A DNA stretch of 64,000 nt from an uncultured Collinsella sp. (GCA_900542315.1 UQMV01000007.1:1-64000), one strand, 5' to 3'; positions 8,828 to 17,605 are shown, counted from the stretch's first letter. Notes: generated from the sequence alone by a model not told the origin. Numbers and translations: made by a program.

Positions 8828-9412
8828 TCAGCGAGTATTGAATCTATCCGCCCATGCAGCCACGTCGAATAACTCCAGATTGGGGTAACTGACCGTTTCG
8901 CCCGTTTCTTTAAGACAGGCCTCCGCGGCGTTGCACAGCGAGCTCGCGAGCGACGCCACATCAACGCGGAACGTCACGCTCTTAGTCGCACGCATCCCGC
9001 TCTTGGGCGACGACCAGGAAGAGCAGAGGGCGTTGCACCCGTGGAGGACAAGCTCGAACTTGTAGTCGTAGTCGAAGCTCTCGTCTTTCTCGGGAGCATC
9101 GACCGACACATCGTAGTCGCCTGAATGCAACAGGGAGCACCGGAGCTTCCAGCACATCTTCCCATTAAAGATTTGACCTGGAATCGTTTCATCTTCGTTC
9201 GAGGGGTCTCCCGAAAACAGGAAGTCGTTTGCCACCCAGTCATCAAACCACTTCACATACTGCCGCCCCGCCGCTCTCTTCCCGTTATGAAGGACGAGAT
9301 TGGGGTAAAGAAGCTGCCCCATGGCGTCGGGAATGGTAAGGGAAGACATAAGGGCTGGGATAAGGCAGTCTTTCTCAACCGCATTTCTAATCGATTCGAC
9401 GAGTAGCTTCAT
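8828..9412 (-). CDS. Conserved hypothetical protein, partner of the DUF4365-like gene
   Basis: The 194-residue soluble protein starts MKLLVESIRNAVEKDCLIPALMSS and contains TIPDAMGQLLYP (about 26-37), a YVKWFDDWVANDF stretch (about 52-64) and WKLRCSLLHSGDYDV near 88-102. This arrangement of an early TIPD motif, a tryptophan-rich middle and an RCSLLHxG motif recurs in a family of small proteins of unknown function often seen in accessory regions; that recollection was not checked. The start follows GAGG by 8 bases. It lies 28 bp after the 582-residue gene, so the two are likely co-transcribed. No function is claimed. Confidence 0.7.
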   Translation of the reverse strand: MKLLVESIRNAVEKDCLIPALMSSLTIPDAMGQLLYPNLVLHNGKRAAGRQYVKWFDDWVANDFLFSGDPSNEDETIPGQIFNGKMCWKLRCSLLHSGDYDVSVDAPEKDESFDYDYKFELVLHGCNALCSSWSSPKSGMRATKSVTFRVDVASLASSLCNAAEACLKETGETVSYPNLELFDVAAWADRFNTR

Positions 9413-9440
9413 TTCGATGCCTCAAAAAGTCTATGCGGTC

Positions 9441-11189
9441 TTATGCGAAGAAACGGCCGATCGGCCATGAGCCGAGCGTCGTTCGTGCCTCTTCGTCAAG
9501 TGACGCTCTGAGCGCAGAGGCCATGTCCGAGTCTCCGCGCAAGGCTGCTGCGCATGCTTTCGACAGCGCACTATCTGAATTCAGCTGGATTGCCATTAAC
9601 TCAGATTTCTCCTCGCTAGTAAGATCTCGCTTTCGAGCGGCAATTTGATATCGATTTATCAGGGTTGCCTCTCGATCCGCAAAAGCTTCCAGGGCGTCTA
9701 CGGTCATCTCGCAGCATTTCAGCAACTCTTCCTTACAGCACGCATCTTGATCGTAGGCTGATAGCATTTCAAGCATCTTGTCGTTGACGTAGGCAGAGCT
9801 AACTTCGGTGACTGGATACTGCTTCAACGTAGCGGCAAACACCTCGGCATCGATATTGGCAAGCCTCATATAGTCCTGCATCGTTTGGACGAACAGAGGC
9901 GCGACGACTACGGGGGCATTCCCCTCGCCCCGGAAGAACACCGAGACCGTCAGGTCATCCAGTCGAAGCCCATCGACCATTCGGTACATATCTTCAGATA
10001 CTTGGTAAAACACGAGCTTAATCGGATGGTTCCCCAGATTGATATATCCGAATCCGTTTTGCCGATCCTTGTAGTGGAGGGGTGCGTTCTCAACTAATCC
10101 CTTGTAAATTGTCTCGATGTTTCTTAAATCCTGAGTGGTCAACGCACTGATGTCGAGCTCTGGCTTGTAATGAAGAGCGTCGACAACCCGCTTGATAATC
10201 TCCAGCGACTGCAATCGACTCTCAAGGGCGTCGAGGTCGCCTCCGCTCAACTTGCACCCGCGAGCAAAGCCGCTTCCGTCTATGGAAAGCGTACCGGTTT
10301 GCATCAATGCGCGCATGAGGGCCAACTCTTCCATGCGCTCGACAAGAGTTCCGGTCTCGCTGAGGGTGATTGTGTTGGTGGAGAGGCATATGTCGAAACC
10401 CCTGAAGAAAACGTGCTCGCCATTCTCATTTTCTCCGGCCATGACCACCGCATTTAGGGAAACATCACCAGAGCTGACGTCATGCCGAGACCCAATCGCG
10501 ACGCCAACTATGTTTTCAAGCTTATTCAAGGGATACAGCTCTCCCCAGGGGCTCTTCCCGTAGATATACAGCCCGTTCCTGTATGGAGCCAAGCTTGCGG
10601 GCGACTCGCCCTCGAGCAGCTCGATTCCAAACTCGCACTCATCAAAGCAAAGGCCGGCGTCCTTAAATTCCTCGATTGTCTTGGGGGCGATGCCAGCGAC
10701 TGCTCGCTGCTTTGCTCTGTCCTTGACCGCCCTTCTGACAAGCCGCGTCAATTCCGCCGCGTCTGTTGGAAGCCGGTCGAAACGCAAAGAGATGCGCTCT
10801 TGTTGCTCCGGAATATCGGCCAGAATCTTCTTTAGGTCATAGGGAAGCAAAAGTCTGTAGAAAACCTCCGCTGAACGAGCCTCGCTCCCACAGTAGACGT
10901 AAAAATAGATGCAGCCTCCAGCAATGTTGAGATAGTGCTTGAGGTCTGAAACTCGAACTTGCCGCTTAGGTCGGTCCGATTTTCTTTTCGAAGTGGTCCC
11001 CTTGACCTGAAGCGGCAACTGGCCTTCAACGGTCTCAATCGTGAAGGAAGAAGACGAGTAGACTTGCAGGTGCCCGTCGGTGCATTCGGTCTTGTCGTTC
11101 TCATCTATATACGCATAGACGCAAGCGACATCGCCGAAAGCCTGCTTGACAGCATTGACCGCGTTCTGCTCGATTTTGCGATTGTCCAA
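9441..11189 (-). CDS. DUF4365-like nuclease domain fused to a long uncharacterised region
   Basis: In this 582-residue protein, residues 1-130 look like a DUF4365 domain of the PD-(D/E)XK nuclease fold: Glu7 in the first helix, Asp38 in TECTDGHLQVY, and Gln61-Val-Lys63 in LPLQVKGTT fit the E...D...QxK catalytic pattern. Residues 130-582 match nothing I recognise. The start codon is TTG at 11189, preceded by TAAGGAG four bases away. An 89-bp gap separates it from the DUF4143 ATPase upstream, and the 194-residue gene follows at 28 bp. A nuclease domain with linked unknown partners in accessory DNA suggests genome defence, but that is inference from domain type and location only. Confidence 0.75.
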   Translation of the reverse strand: MDNRKIEQNAVNAVKQAFGDVACVYAYIDENDKTECTDGHLQVYSSSSFTIETVEGQLPLQVKGTTSKRKSDRPKRQVRVSDLKHYLNIAGGCIYFYVYCGSEARSAEVFYRLLLPYDLKKILADIPEQQERISLRFDRLPTDAAELTRLVRRAVKDRAKQRAVAGIAPKTIEEFKDAGLCFDECEFGIELLEGESPASLAPYRNGLYIYGKSPWGELYPLNKLENIVGVAIGSRHDVSSGDVSLNAVVMAGENENGEHVFFRGFDICLSTNTITLSETGTLVERMEELALMRALMQTGTLSIDGSGFARGCKLSGGDLDALESRLQSLEIIKRVVDALHYKPELDISALTTQDLRNIETIYKGLVENAPLHYKDRQNGFGYINLGNHPIKLVFYQVSEDMYRMVDGLRLDDLTVSVFFRGEGNAPVVVAPLFVQTMQDYMRLANIDAEVFAATLKQYPVTEVSSAYVNDKMLEMLSAYDQDACCKEELLKCCEMTVDALEAFADREATLINRYQIAARKRDLTSEEKSELMAIQLNSDSALSKACAAALRGDSDMASALRASLDEEARTTLGSWPIGRFFA

Positions 11190-11278
11190 GCTTCTCCTTA
11201 CTGTTTTAGATCGTCAGCAAACCGATGTCAGGCATGTTTCTCACTTGACCTAACTGCCTCGCGATGAATCGCATGGCC

Positions 11279-12544
11279 CTAGAGGAAAAAGTCCCTCGCG
11301 CTCACGATGCGGATGCCGTCGATATCCGTGTCGTAGGAACCCTGCCTCACGACCACGATCTTCTCGTGGTTGTCTCGTATCGACTTCAGAGGGGCGATCT
11401 CTCGCTCCCTGGTCTCGCTTGCGAACATCTCGTCAGTCGCCTGCACGTAGAGCACGCGCCCATCCTTCGTCGCGACGAAGTCGACTTCCTTGCCATAGAG
11501 CTTGCCCACATGCACGCTCCATCCTTCGTAGAGCAGCTGGAGATACACGGCGTTCTCGAACAGGCGGCCAGTATCCGTGACCCTATAGCCGGCCATCCAG
11601 GTCCTGAAGCCGGTGTCGACGATGTACTCCTTTGGGTTCGTCTTGAGGAGCGCCTTGCCGTGCAAATCGTAACGCGTGGCACGATAGAACAGGAAGGCCT
11701 CCTCAAGCGCACCCACATACGAGGAAACGGTCTTGTTCGTGGTCTTCGGCCCCGCAGAAGTTAACGCGCCGGCGATTCGACTCGACGAGCACTCGTTGCC
11801 GATGTTGTCCGCCAGGAATTCGGCCACATGGCGCAGCAGGGAAGGGTCAGTCACCGCACTTTTGCCCTTCCCGCGCTCACGGTTGACAATATCACGCACG
11901 GCGATGGCTTCGTAGACGCCGGACATGTACGCCGAGTGCTGCGCCTGGGTCGTCGAGAGGGATGCGATGGCTGGCATGCCCCCGTACTCAAGGTAACGAG
12001 TAAGCATGTCGTCGAAGAGAACGGGATCCCCCTCGGGAGTGAGAGCCACCGAAGTTCCCGATACGAACTCGATTCCGCAAAAGTCGGCGAACTCGGAGAA
12101 GGACAGGGGCAGCATCTTTACCTCTACGTAGCGCCCGGAGAGATAGGTGGCCAGCTCGCTCGAGAGAAGATACGCATTCGAGCCCGTGAGGTAGATGTCG
12201 CAATCGAAGTCGACCCTCATTGCGTTGACCGCATCCTGCCAGCCATCGATTCTCTGGGGCTCGTCTATGAAAACGTAGGTGCGACCCTTGTCCGACAGGC
12301 GCCCGCGAACGTAATCATAAAGCTGGTCCTCCGTCTTGATGCCCGTACCCTTGCTTTCCAGGTTGACGCTCACAAAGCCGCGGCCAGCGACTCCCTCAGA
12401 CTCGATGGTCATCCTAATTAGATCGAGAAGGCTCGACTTGCCGCACCTGCGCACGCCCGTGATCACCTTGATGAGGTCGGTGTCACGGAAGAGCATCGCC
12501 TCCTCGAGGTATCTATCGCGGTTCCTGAGTCTGCTACCCTTCAA
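11279..12544 (-). CDS. AAA_14/DUF4143 family ATPase
   Basis: The 421-residue protein has Walker A GVRRCGKSSLL (about 30-40), Walker B TYVFIDEPQRI (about 89-99) and a sensor-type LTGSNAYLLSSE (about 119-130), then the DUF4143 domain ending in KEVDFVATKDGRVLYVQAT, which resembles a restriction-endonuclease-like fold. These ATPases are common in accessory regions and their role is poorly known. The start is TTG at 12544, preceded by AGGAG six bases away. That ribosome site forms one arm of an inverted repeat (see separate entry). Homologous tail residues recur as a fragment at 13.5-13.8 kb, and a second full family member lies at 62.3-63.6 kb. Confidence 0.85.
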   Translation of the reverse strand: MKGSRLRNRDRYLEEAMLFRDTDLIKVITGVRRCGKSSLLDLIRMTIESEGVAGRGFVSVNLESKGTGIKTEDQLYDYVRGRLSDKGRTYVFIDEPQRIDGWQDAVNAMRVDFDCDIYLTGSNAYLLSSELATYLSGRYVEVKMLPLSFSEFADFCGIEFVSGTSVALTPEGDPVLFDDMLTRYLEYGGMPAIASLSTTQAQHSAYMSGVYEAIAVRDIVNRERGKGKSAVTDPSLLRHVAEFLADNIGNECSSSRIAGALTSAGPKTTNKTVSSYVGALEEAFLFYRATRYDLHGKALLKTNPKEYIVDTGFRTWMAGYRVTDTGRLFENAVYLQLLYEGWSVHVGKLYGKEVDFVATKDGRVLYVQATDEMFASETREREIAPLKSIRDNHEKIVVVRQGSYDTDIDGIRIVSARDFFL

Positions 12545-12550
12545 AAGCTG

Positions 12551-12596
12551 CTCCTAAAACTCGAATCTGGTTACACTTTTAGGAGTATCGTAACTC
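12551..12596 (-). promoter_or_regulatory. Overlapping hairpins that can mask the ATPase ribosome site
   Basis: On the minus-strand transcript, CTCCTAAAA (12585-12577) can pair with TTTTAGGAG (12559-12551), which contains the AGGAG ribosome site of the DUF4143 ATPase gene. Immediately upstream, GGAGT can pair with ACTCC (12596-12581), using the same CTCC bases. The two stems exclude each other. The inverted repeat could alternatively be a protein operator. Confidence 0.5.
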
Positions 12597-12745
12597 CACG
12601 CCACAAGATGAGCAAAGAGCGCACCTCGAGACGGATCGACCAAGGGGATTACGCACCTGCCGGGAGGCAGGGCAGCTTGCTCGATCGACGCGGACTACCA
12701 ATTGATAAACCCCAAAAGCCGGACCGCACGGCGGCGCTCGTTTCG

Positions 12746-12934
12746 CTAAATCGGCTTGATGGGATGGCGAATCACGGTCTTGAGCTTCTCCGGCGCGTAC
12801 TTGCGCGGGTCGGAGAGGTAAATCTCGTGACAGAGGCGGGATTCGGAGAAGTCGGGCGCATATCCCCGTTCCGCCGCAAATGCACGCATGGTGCCTATGA
12901 TCGTCAGCTCGTCATCGTAAGGCCAGTATAGCAA
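12746..12934 (-). pseudogene. Truncated GyrI-like domain protein, C-terminal remnant
   Basis: The fragment encodes WPYDDELTIIGTMRAFAAE and, at its end, HEIYLSDPRKYAPEKLKTV and IRHPI. This is the tail of the GyrI-like small-molecule-binding family, in which the GPYDDEPATI and HEIYLSDPRKxxPEKLKTVIRHPI blocks close the protein. The N-terminal two thirds are missing. A perfect 12-bp inverted repeat (12932-12967) lies exactly at the break. Confidence 0.7.
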
Positions 12935-12967
12935 TGGGCGCGGATTCGTAAGAAGCCGCGCCCATTG
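12932..12967. repeat. Perfect 12-bp inverted repeat at the GyrI break point
   Basis: CAATGGGCGCGG and CCGCGCCCATTG flank a 12-base loop. There is no T-run, so it does not look like a terminator. It marks the truncation point of the GyrI remnant and may be a rearrangement scar. Confidence 0.6.
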
Positions 12968-13000
12968 GCAAACACTATAGCATAGAATCGAACGTCTGTT

Positions 13001-13018
13001 CTATTCCCACTCGGTGGT
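13001..13018 (-). other. Second copy of the guaA 3' end, putative attachment-site half
   Basis: CTATTCCCACTCGGTGGT matches the guaA end at 17755-17772 (CTACTCCCACTCGATCGT) at 15 of 18 positions. Read on the minus strand it gives T-T-E-W-E-stop, against guaA's T-I-E-W-E-stop. The guaA 3' end is a known integration site for genomic islands. A displaced copy at the distal end is what such an insertion leaves behind. Confidence 0.55.
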
Positions 13019-13525
13019 TATAGTTTTGCCGTCTCGTCACTCCAGTTGCACCCAGTTTTCGGCGGCATCTCGAAGTGAGTGCCGCTGAATGACGCGACGT
13101 CGCGTTTCATCGGCTTCGGGGACAAAAGCTGGGACAACTTCAAAAACCATTTTCAAACTCAGAGTATTGAGTTTTTATTTTTGTCCCAAGGGGCACGGAG
13201 AGCCGCCTTTGGAGGCTCGATATCGCCGAAAAACGCCCGTTTTGAAACTCAACCGCCTTTGAGCCTGCAAACCACCAGCTTCAACAGTAAGTGAGTCGAC
13301 GCGGGTGGCTTACGAGCCGTTCACAAAACCGCAGGCCACAGGTCTTTGTCAACGATAAGCAAAGTGAATAGTCTCAGGTGGCTTGCCCATGAGTTGGCGT
13401 AAGCCTGTTTAGCAAAAGGCTAATCGGACACGACAGGCCGCCCGCATGGCGACGGCGTTTCCCGTGCGGGCACAAACAGCCCTGCGTGCCCTGTCGCGCG
13501 ATATCCCAATGCGACGTTCAGAACC
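13019..13525. other. Non-coding stretch, nothing supported
   Basis: This stretch between the putative attachment half and the DUF4143 remnant has no frame with a ribosome site and a protein-like composition. It has a small ACTCA/TGAGT hairpin near 13158-13173. Confidence 0.4.
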
Positions 13526-13795
13526 CTACCCGCCAAGCAGCCACCTCGCGAAATTCAGCACGAGCACGCCCTCCCGGGTATGGGGCTCATGCCTCGTGCG
13601 AGTGATGAGAATCTTCGGGAATGCATCCCCGATGGATAGAATCGGCGCAATCTCCCTCTCGAGCGTCGAATCGGCGCCGATATCGTCGCTCACATACACT
13701 TTCCTTCCCGGTTTCGAAACTTGGAAGGCAGTATGCGCAAGGATGCGTCGAGGTGCGATCCCAGTCGTACCATGCCAGCAGAGATGTCGAGGCAC
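13526..13795 (-). pseudogene. DUF4143 ATPase, C-terminal remnant
   Basis: The frame reads KVYVSDDIGADSTLEREIAP, then ILSIGDAFPKILITRTRHE and VLVLNFARWLLGG before the stop. This is the closing segment of DUF4143 ATPases (ET-EREIAPL..I.DN.PKILLT.D....GI..L..LDWLL). The ATPase core is absent. It is older and more degraded than the intact gene at 11.3-12.5 kb. Confidence 0.65.
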
Positions 13796-13937
13796 ATTCG
13801 TTCATGCTGCAATGCGGGCATCGGAGATGAAAAACAGCCCGTCGGGTAGTCATGGGCGTGCGGGAGCCCGCATCAGTAACCTGCCTCCTCGGTTGTCCCT
13901 TCTTTGCATGGTCGTCTACATAAAGGAGGAACCAGCC

Positions 13938-14219
13938 ATGCAGATCAGCATGCTTGCCCTTCTTGGGTCACGGACCGGGGAGGCGAGGGCCTCCGTCGGG
14001 ACCGCCCCGAGCAACCGGCATATCCAAGGAATGACAAGGCTCGATCGCTGTGCTGGTCAGGATGCCGAAGCGGGCCGTCCGCCAATCGGAATGCGGGTCA
14101 GGATGCTGCAACGTGATTCCAGCTGCAGGATACGGCTCCTTTGCGGTTGCCGCAAAACCTGCTGGCAACATTCTTACTATCCGAATGATGTACGCATCCC
14201 TTGGGATCGTTTCGCCTGA
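13938..14219 (+). CDS. Small ORF with a strong ribosome site, doubtful
   Basis: An ATG at 13938 is preceded by AAAGGAGG at a good distance and opens 93 codons beginning MQISMLALLGSRTGEARASV. The rest of the product (many Arg, Cys and Gly) does not look like a folded protein and no family is recognised. It may be the start of a gene whose body has been lost, or a regulatory leader. The remaining bases up to the mef promoter hold no other supported gene. Confidence 0.2.
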   Translation: MQISMLALLGSRTGEARASVGTAPSNRHIQGMTRLDRCAGQDAEAGRPPIGMRVRMLQRDSSCRIRLLCGCRKTCWQHSYYPNDVRIPWDRFA

Positions 14220-14361
14220 CCAGGGCCATCTTCAGCGCCTCATCGGCCAGCTCGGCAGGCGCCTCTTCCACGCGTAATAGCCCTGGCGGGTCACCTATGC
14301 AACCAAAGATACAAAAGGAATCGAATGGCCAGAGAGGATTGCCCTTTCCGATGGTCGATTC

Positions 14362-14391
14362 TTGACAGGCAAACTCAAGCCTCGTTAATAT
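14362..14391 (+). promoter_or_regulatory. Sigma-70-type promoter of the mef/msr operon
   Basis: There is a perfect TTGACA -35 box at 14362-14367, then an 18-base spacer and TAATAT at 14386-14391. Transcription should start near 14398, about 34 bases before the leader peptide start. Confidence 0.7.
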
Positions 14392-14431
14392 TACATGGTT
14401 TGCCAGACCGAATTAACAAAGGAGGGGTGTC

Positions 14432-14467
14432 GTGGTTGGTCTTTTCCGCACGTGGATGAGCGCCTAG
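14432..14467 (+). CDS. Leader peptide of the mef/msr operon, 11 codons
   Basis: GTG at 14432 follows AAAGGAGGGG at ideal spacing and encodes MVGLFRTWMSA then TAG. It sits between the promoter and the efflux gene, as the leader peptides of inducible macrolide resistance genes (for example mefA and erm leaders) do. The AGCGCC near its end can pair with GGCGCT just after it, giving a hairpin whose formation would depend on ribosome position. The sequence is unlike the published mefA leader, so ribosome stalling is only inferred. Confidence 0.55.
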   Translation: MVGLFRTWMSA

Positions 14468-14530
14468 AAAGCGGCGCTGTTGTGGCGTCGCGCTGTTTTT
14501 CTGCACGCCATTTCACGATTGGACATAACC

Positions 14531-15817
14531 ATGATATTTGAAACCTCTCGGCGCAGGTCTGTTTCGCTGTGCCATTCATGGCAATTTAAGATTTGTTTCG
14601 TATGGGGCGGGGAGCTCGTGTCGACATTGACGAGCTTGATTCTCCAAATGGGTCTCATTTGGCATATCGCCCTCACGACAGAATCATCTTCCCTCCTCTC
14701 CCTGGCATCGTTAGCAGGCTTTCTGCCGATTGCTTTGTTCGGAGTCCTTGCGGGCGCCGTTGTCGACAGGCTGCCTTTGAAACGTGTTCTCATCGGCGCC
14801 GACCTCTTCGTTGCCGCGGTGGGCGCCGCCTTGGCGATTGCCTCGTTGGCCGGCAGCTTACCTGCGTGGTCAATACTCATCGCCCTGTTTCTCCGCGCAG
14901 CTGGCACTTCGTTCTACACGCCGGCCTCCCAATCCCTCACGCCCCATCTCGCCCCGCCAGAGCATCTCGTTCGCCTATCGGGAGTGATGCAGGCGATTCA
15001 GTCCGCCGGATACATTCTTGGCGCCGCGCTCGCGGCAGTGATTTATCCTGTGGCGGGCATTACCGCCATGATTGCCCTCGACGTGCTGGGGGCGCTTTTC
15101 GCTTCTCTAGCTGTCCTCGCCGCTCAGATAGACGCAGGAGGACTCGACGAAGCCGACCGCAGCTCGTCCTTTTCCAATAAAGTTCGAGAACTTTTCTCTG
15201 AGATTTCGGACGGCTACAAGCTGATCAGGGGATACAGGGGGCTGTTCGCCCTTCTTTGGTGCGGGTTCGTCTTCGCTTTCGCGTTCTCCCCACTCGCGGC
15301 ATTGTTCCCAATAATGACCTTGGGACATTTTGGCGGTAGCACGGGGGATGCTGCTTTGGTGGAGGTCCTTTTCTCCGCAGGCATGCTGGCTGGGTCCGGC
15401 ATTTTGGCGGCCACGGGAGGGTTCCGCAATAGGTCGCTCACCATGGTCGCCGCGATCGCCGGCTTCGGCGTCGTCGCAATCGCATCCGGATTGCTCGGCC
15501 CGTCGCTGTTCGCCGTTTTCCTACCGGCGAGCTTTCTTATGGGCGCATGCTCCCCGTTGTACGCGGGAACCCAGACTGCCCTTATGCAGGAGCAGATACC
15601 TCCTGAGTACCTAGGCCGCGTTTTCGGCCTCTACGGAACCATCATGGCGTGGGCCATGCCCATGGGCCTCGCGGCCCCCTCCGTTTTTGCGGATCTGCTT
15701 GGAGCTCCGTTATGGTTCGTCGGCTCTGGAGCGACCATGGTACTGCTTGCGATGGCTATGCTGCTTGCTCCGAGCGTCCGAAACGTGGGGAAAAGAGATA
15801 CCGGGCGGATTCAATAG
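14531..15817 (+). CDS. mef: Mef-like macrolide efflux MFS transporter
   Basis: The major facilitator protein of about 428 residues aligns well to Mef(A)/Mef(E) by eye. The N-terminal run VWGGELVSTLTSLILQMG, then SLASLAGFLPIALFGVLAG, the GADLFVAAVGA block, FYTPASQSLTPHL, and PPEYLGRVFGLYGTIMAWAM all have direct counterparts at the same positions in Mef. Members export 14- and 15-membered macrolides by proton antiport. The start at 14531 is chosen from the Mef alignment; in-frame codons upstream to 14480 exist, and no start has a strong ribosome site. It is followed 262 bp later by an Msr-like ABC-F gene, the same order as in mef-msr(D) elements. The substrate is inferred from homology. Confidence 0.85.
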   Translation: MIFETSRRRSVSLCHSWQFKICFVWGGELVSTLTSLILQMGLIWHIALTTESSSLLSLASLAGFLPIALFGVLAGAVVDRLPLKRVLIGADLFVAAVGAALAIASLAGSLPAWSILIALFLRAAGTSFYTPASQSLTPHLAPPEHLVRLSGVMQAIQSAGYILGAALAAVIYPVAGITAMIALDVLGALFASLAVLAAQIDAGGLDEADRSSSFSNKVRELFSEISDGYKLIRGYRGLFALLWCGFVFAFAFSPLAALFPIMTLGHFGGSTGDAALVEVLFSAGMLAGSGILAATGGFRNRSLTMVAAIAGFGVVAIASGLLGPSLFAVFLPASFLMGACSPLYAGTQTALMQEQIPPEYLGRVFGLYGTIMAWAMPMGLAAPSVFADLLGAPLWFVGSGATMVLLAMAMLLAPSVRNVGKRDTGRIQ

Positions 15818-16079
15818 CCCAAGTATTCGAAAAAAAAGAGGCGGCAGCCATCGGTTCACGCGTCAGCCTTCAAGCCCTTGCGACGACGAGGTATTGCGCC
15901 GACATCCCACATCGCGCTCCTTATTCGTCGCCAACTATCATTTTCGGATTTGCCGGCTTGCGCAAGGTCAAAACGCTCGCGCCGGCAATTGGGCAAAGGC
16001 GAAAAATCGACGTGAGCAATCTTTTTTGGCATGGCTGCGCTTCCAGTAAAAGGCTAATACACAAAAGGCGGTTCAACCT
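15818..16079 (+). other. mef-msr intergenic spacer
   Basis: This 262-bp spacer contains no full gene. An eight-codon ORF, MAALPVKG, starts at 16029 without a clear ribosome site. In mef-msr(D) elements this spacer carries an msr leader peptide and attenuator; I cannot identify an equivalent with confidence here. Confidence 0.4.
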
Positions 16080-17549
16080 ATGGAACTCATAGTCAAAGCT
16101 AAAGACATCTTTTTGGAATATGCCGGCCGCGATATCCTGGATATCGAAGAGTTGGAAATCTACTCCTACGATCGCATCGGCTTGGTGGGAGACAATGGCG
16201 CAGGCAAAACCAGCCTGCTTAAAATTCTGAGCGGCAATCTTACCATTGCGGACGCCGACGTCAGGCGCTTCGGCAGCATTGCCCTCATCGGCCAACTCGA
16301 TGAACTCGACCTTGATGCGGCTCAGGACAGTGGTGAGATGCTCTCCCGTCTCAACGTCGCCGGAGTGGCGCAGGAGACGATGAGCGGCGGGGAGGAAACA
16401 CGCGCCAAGATTGCCTCTGCACTCTCCCAGCATGCAAGCGCGATCTTCGCCGACGAGCCTACGAGCCACCTCGACCAAGACGGCATCCGCCTTCTCGTCG
16501 GACAACTCAAGGCATTTGATGGGGCTCTGCTCATCGTGAGCCATGACCGTCATTTTCTCGACCAGGTGGTAGACAAGATCTGGGAGCTCAAAGACGGCGG
16601 TATTTCCGAATTCTGGGGTGACTACTCCGACTATCTGCGACAGAAAGAAGAAGAGCGCAAAGCTCAGGCGACTCGATACGAAGAGGCGATGCGCGAGCGC
16701 GATCGCCTCGAAGCCGCCATCGAAAAACAACGGAAAAAAGCACGGCAGGTCGACGCCAAGCGGAAGGCTGCGAAAAAAAGCAACGAGTATGCAGGTCGAT
16801 TGGGGCATCAGAAAGCAACCGGCACCAAACAGAAGAGGATGTACCAGGCGGCTAAGGACATGGAGAAGCGCCTCGAAGCGCTCGAAGGGATTGAGGCCCC
16901 AGATAGCATTCGCGCCGTGCGGTTCCGCCAGAGCAAGGCCCTGGAACTGCATAGTAAATTTCCCATCTCGGCAGACGATTTCAGCTTGAGCTTCGGCAAC
17001 TGCATGCTCTATGACCACGCGAAATTCGAGATACCGCTCGGTGCCAAAGTGGCCATCACCGGTGGCAACGGTACAGGAAAGACCAGCCTGCTGAAGGCAA
17101 TCGCTCGACGCGCCGACGGTATCAACATCTCTCCCAAGGCAGAGATCGGTTACTTCGAGCAAACAGGCTACAAGTTCGACGCCCGTCAGTCTGCGATCTC
17201 GTTCATGCAGGATGGTTGCGAGTACAGCATGACCGAAATTCGAGGCATCCTCGCCTCTATGGGAATCGGACCGCGCGACCTGACAAAGGACGTTGGCGTT
17301 CTCTCGGGAGGCGAAGTCATCAAGCTGCTACTCGCGAAGATGCTGCTGGGCAGATACAACATCTTGCTCATGGACGAGCCTGGAAATTACCTGGACATCA
17401 AGAGCGCCGAAGCCCTCGAGCAGATGATGAGCGCCTATGCCGGAACGATAGTGTTCGTCTCCCACGATAAGAGGCTGGTCGAGAACGTCGCAGACATTGT
17501 CTACGAAATAAAGGACACCAAGCTAGTCAAAATCTTTCAGCGCGAATAG
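16080..17549 (+). CDS. msr: Msr(D)-like ABC-F ribosomal protection protein
   Basis: The 489-residue ABC-F protein has two ATPase domains and no membrane segment. The first has Walker A LVGDNGAGKTSLLK and signature TMSGGEETRAKIA; the second has ITGGNGTGKTSLLK and LSGGEVIKLLLAKM. Stretches such as DKIWELKDGGISEFWGDYSD, DYLRQKEEERKAQA, RFRQSKALELH and YNILLMDEP match Msr(D)/Mel almost residue for residue. Msr proteins remove macrolides (and in some cases streptogramin B) from the ribosome. The linker between the ATPase domains (about 190-290) is rich in Lys, Arg and Glu, as expected for the drug-displacing arm. It lies downstream of the Mef-like pump and before a strong terminator. Confidence 0.88.
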   Translation: MELIVKAKDIFLEYAGRDILDIEELEIYSYDRIGLVGDNGAGKTSLLKILSGNLTIADADVRRFGSIALIGQLDELDLDAAQDSGEMLSRLNVAGVAQETMSGGEETRAKIASALSQHASAIFADEPTSHLDQDGIRLLVGQLKAFDGALLIVSHDRHFLDQVVDKIWELKDGGISEFWGDYSDYLRQKEEERKAQATRYEEAMRERDRLEAAIEKQRKKARQVDAKRKAAKKSNEYAGRLGHQKATGTKQKRMYQAAKDMEKRLEALEGIEAPDSIRAVRFRQSKALELHSKFPISADDFSLSFGNCMLYDHAKFEIPLGAKVAITGGNGTGKTSLLKAIARRADGINISPKAEIGYFEQTGYKFDARQSAISFMQDGCEYSMTEIRGILASMGIGPRDLTKDVGVLSGGEVIKLLLAKMLLGRYNILLMDEPGNYLDIKSAEALEQMMSAYAGTIVFVSHDKRLVENVADIVYEIKDTKLVKIFQRE

Positions 17550-17605
17550 CCCTAAATGAGCAAGAAATAATCCCCGAACGGAGACAAGGGAGTAAAACGG
17601 CAAAG

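Noticed and set aside
13446..14219. 257-codon plus-strand frame
   Set aside because: Its first half is the shadow of the DUF4143 remnant on the other strand; only the start at 13938 has a ribosome site, and that product is doubtful.
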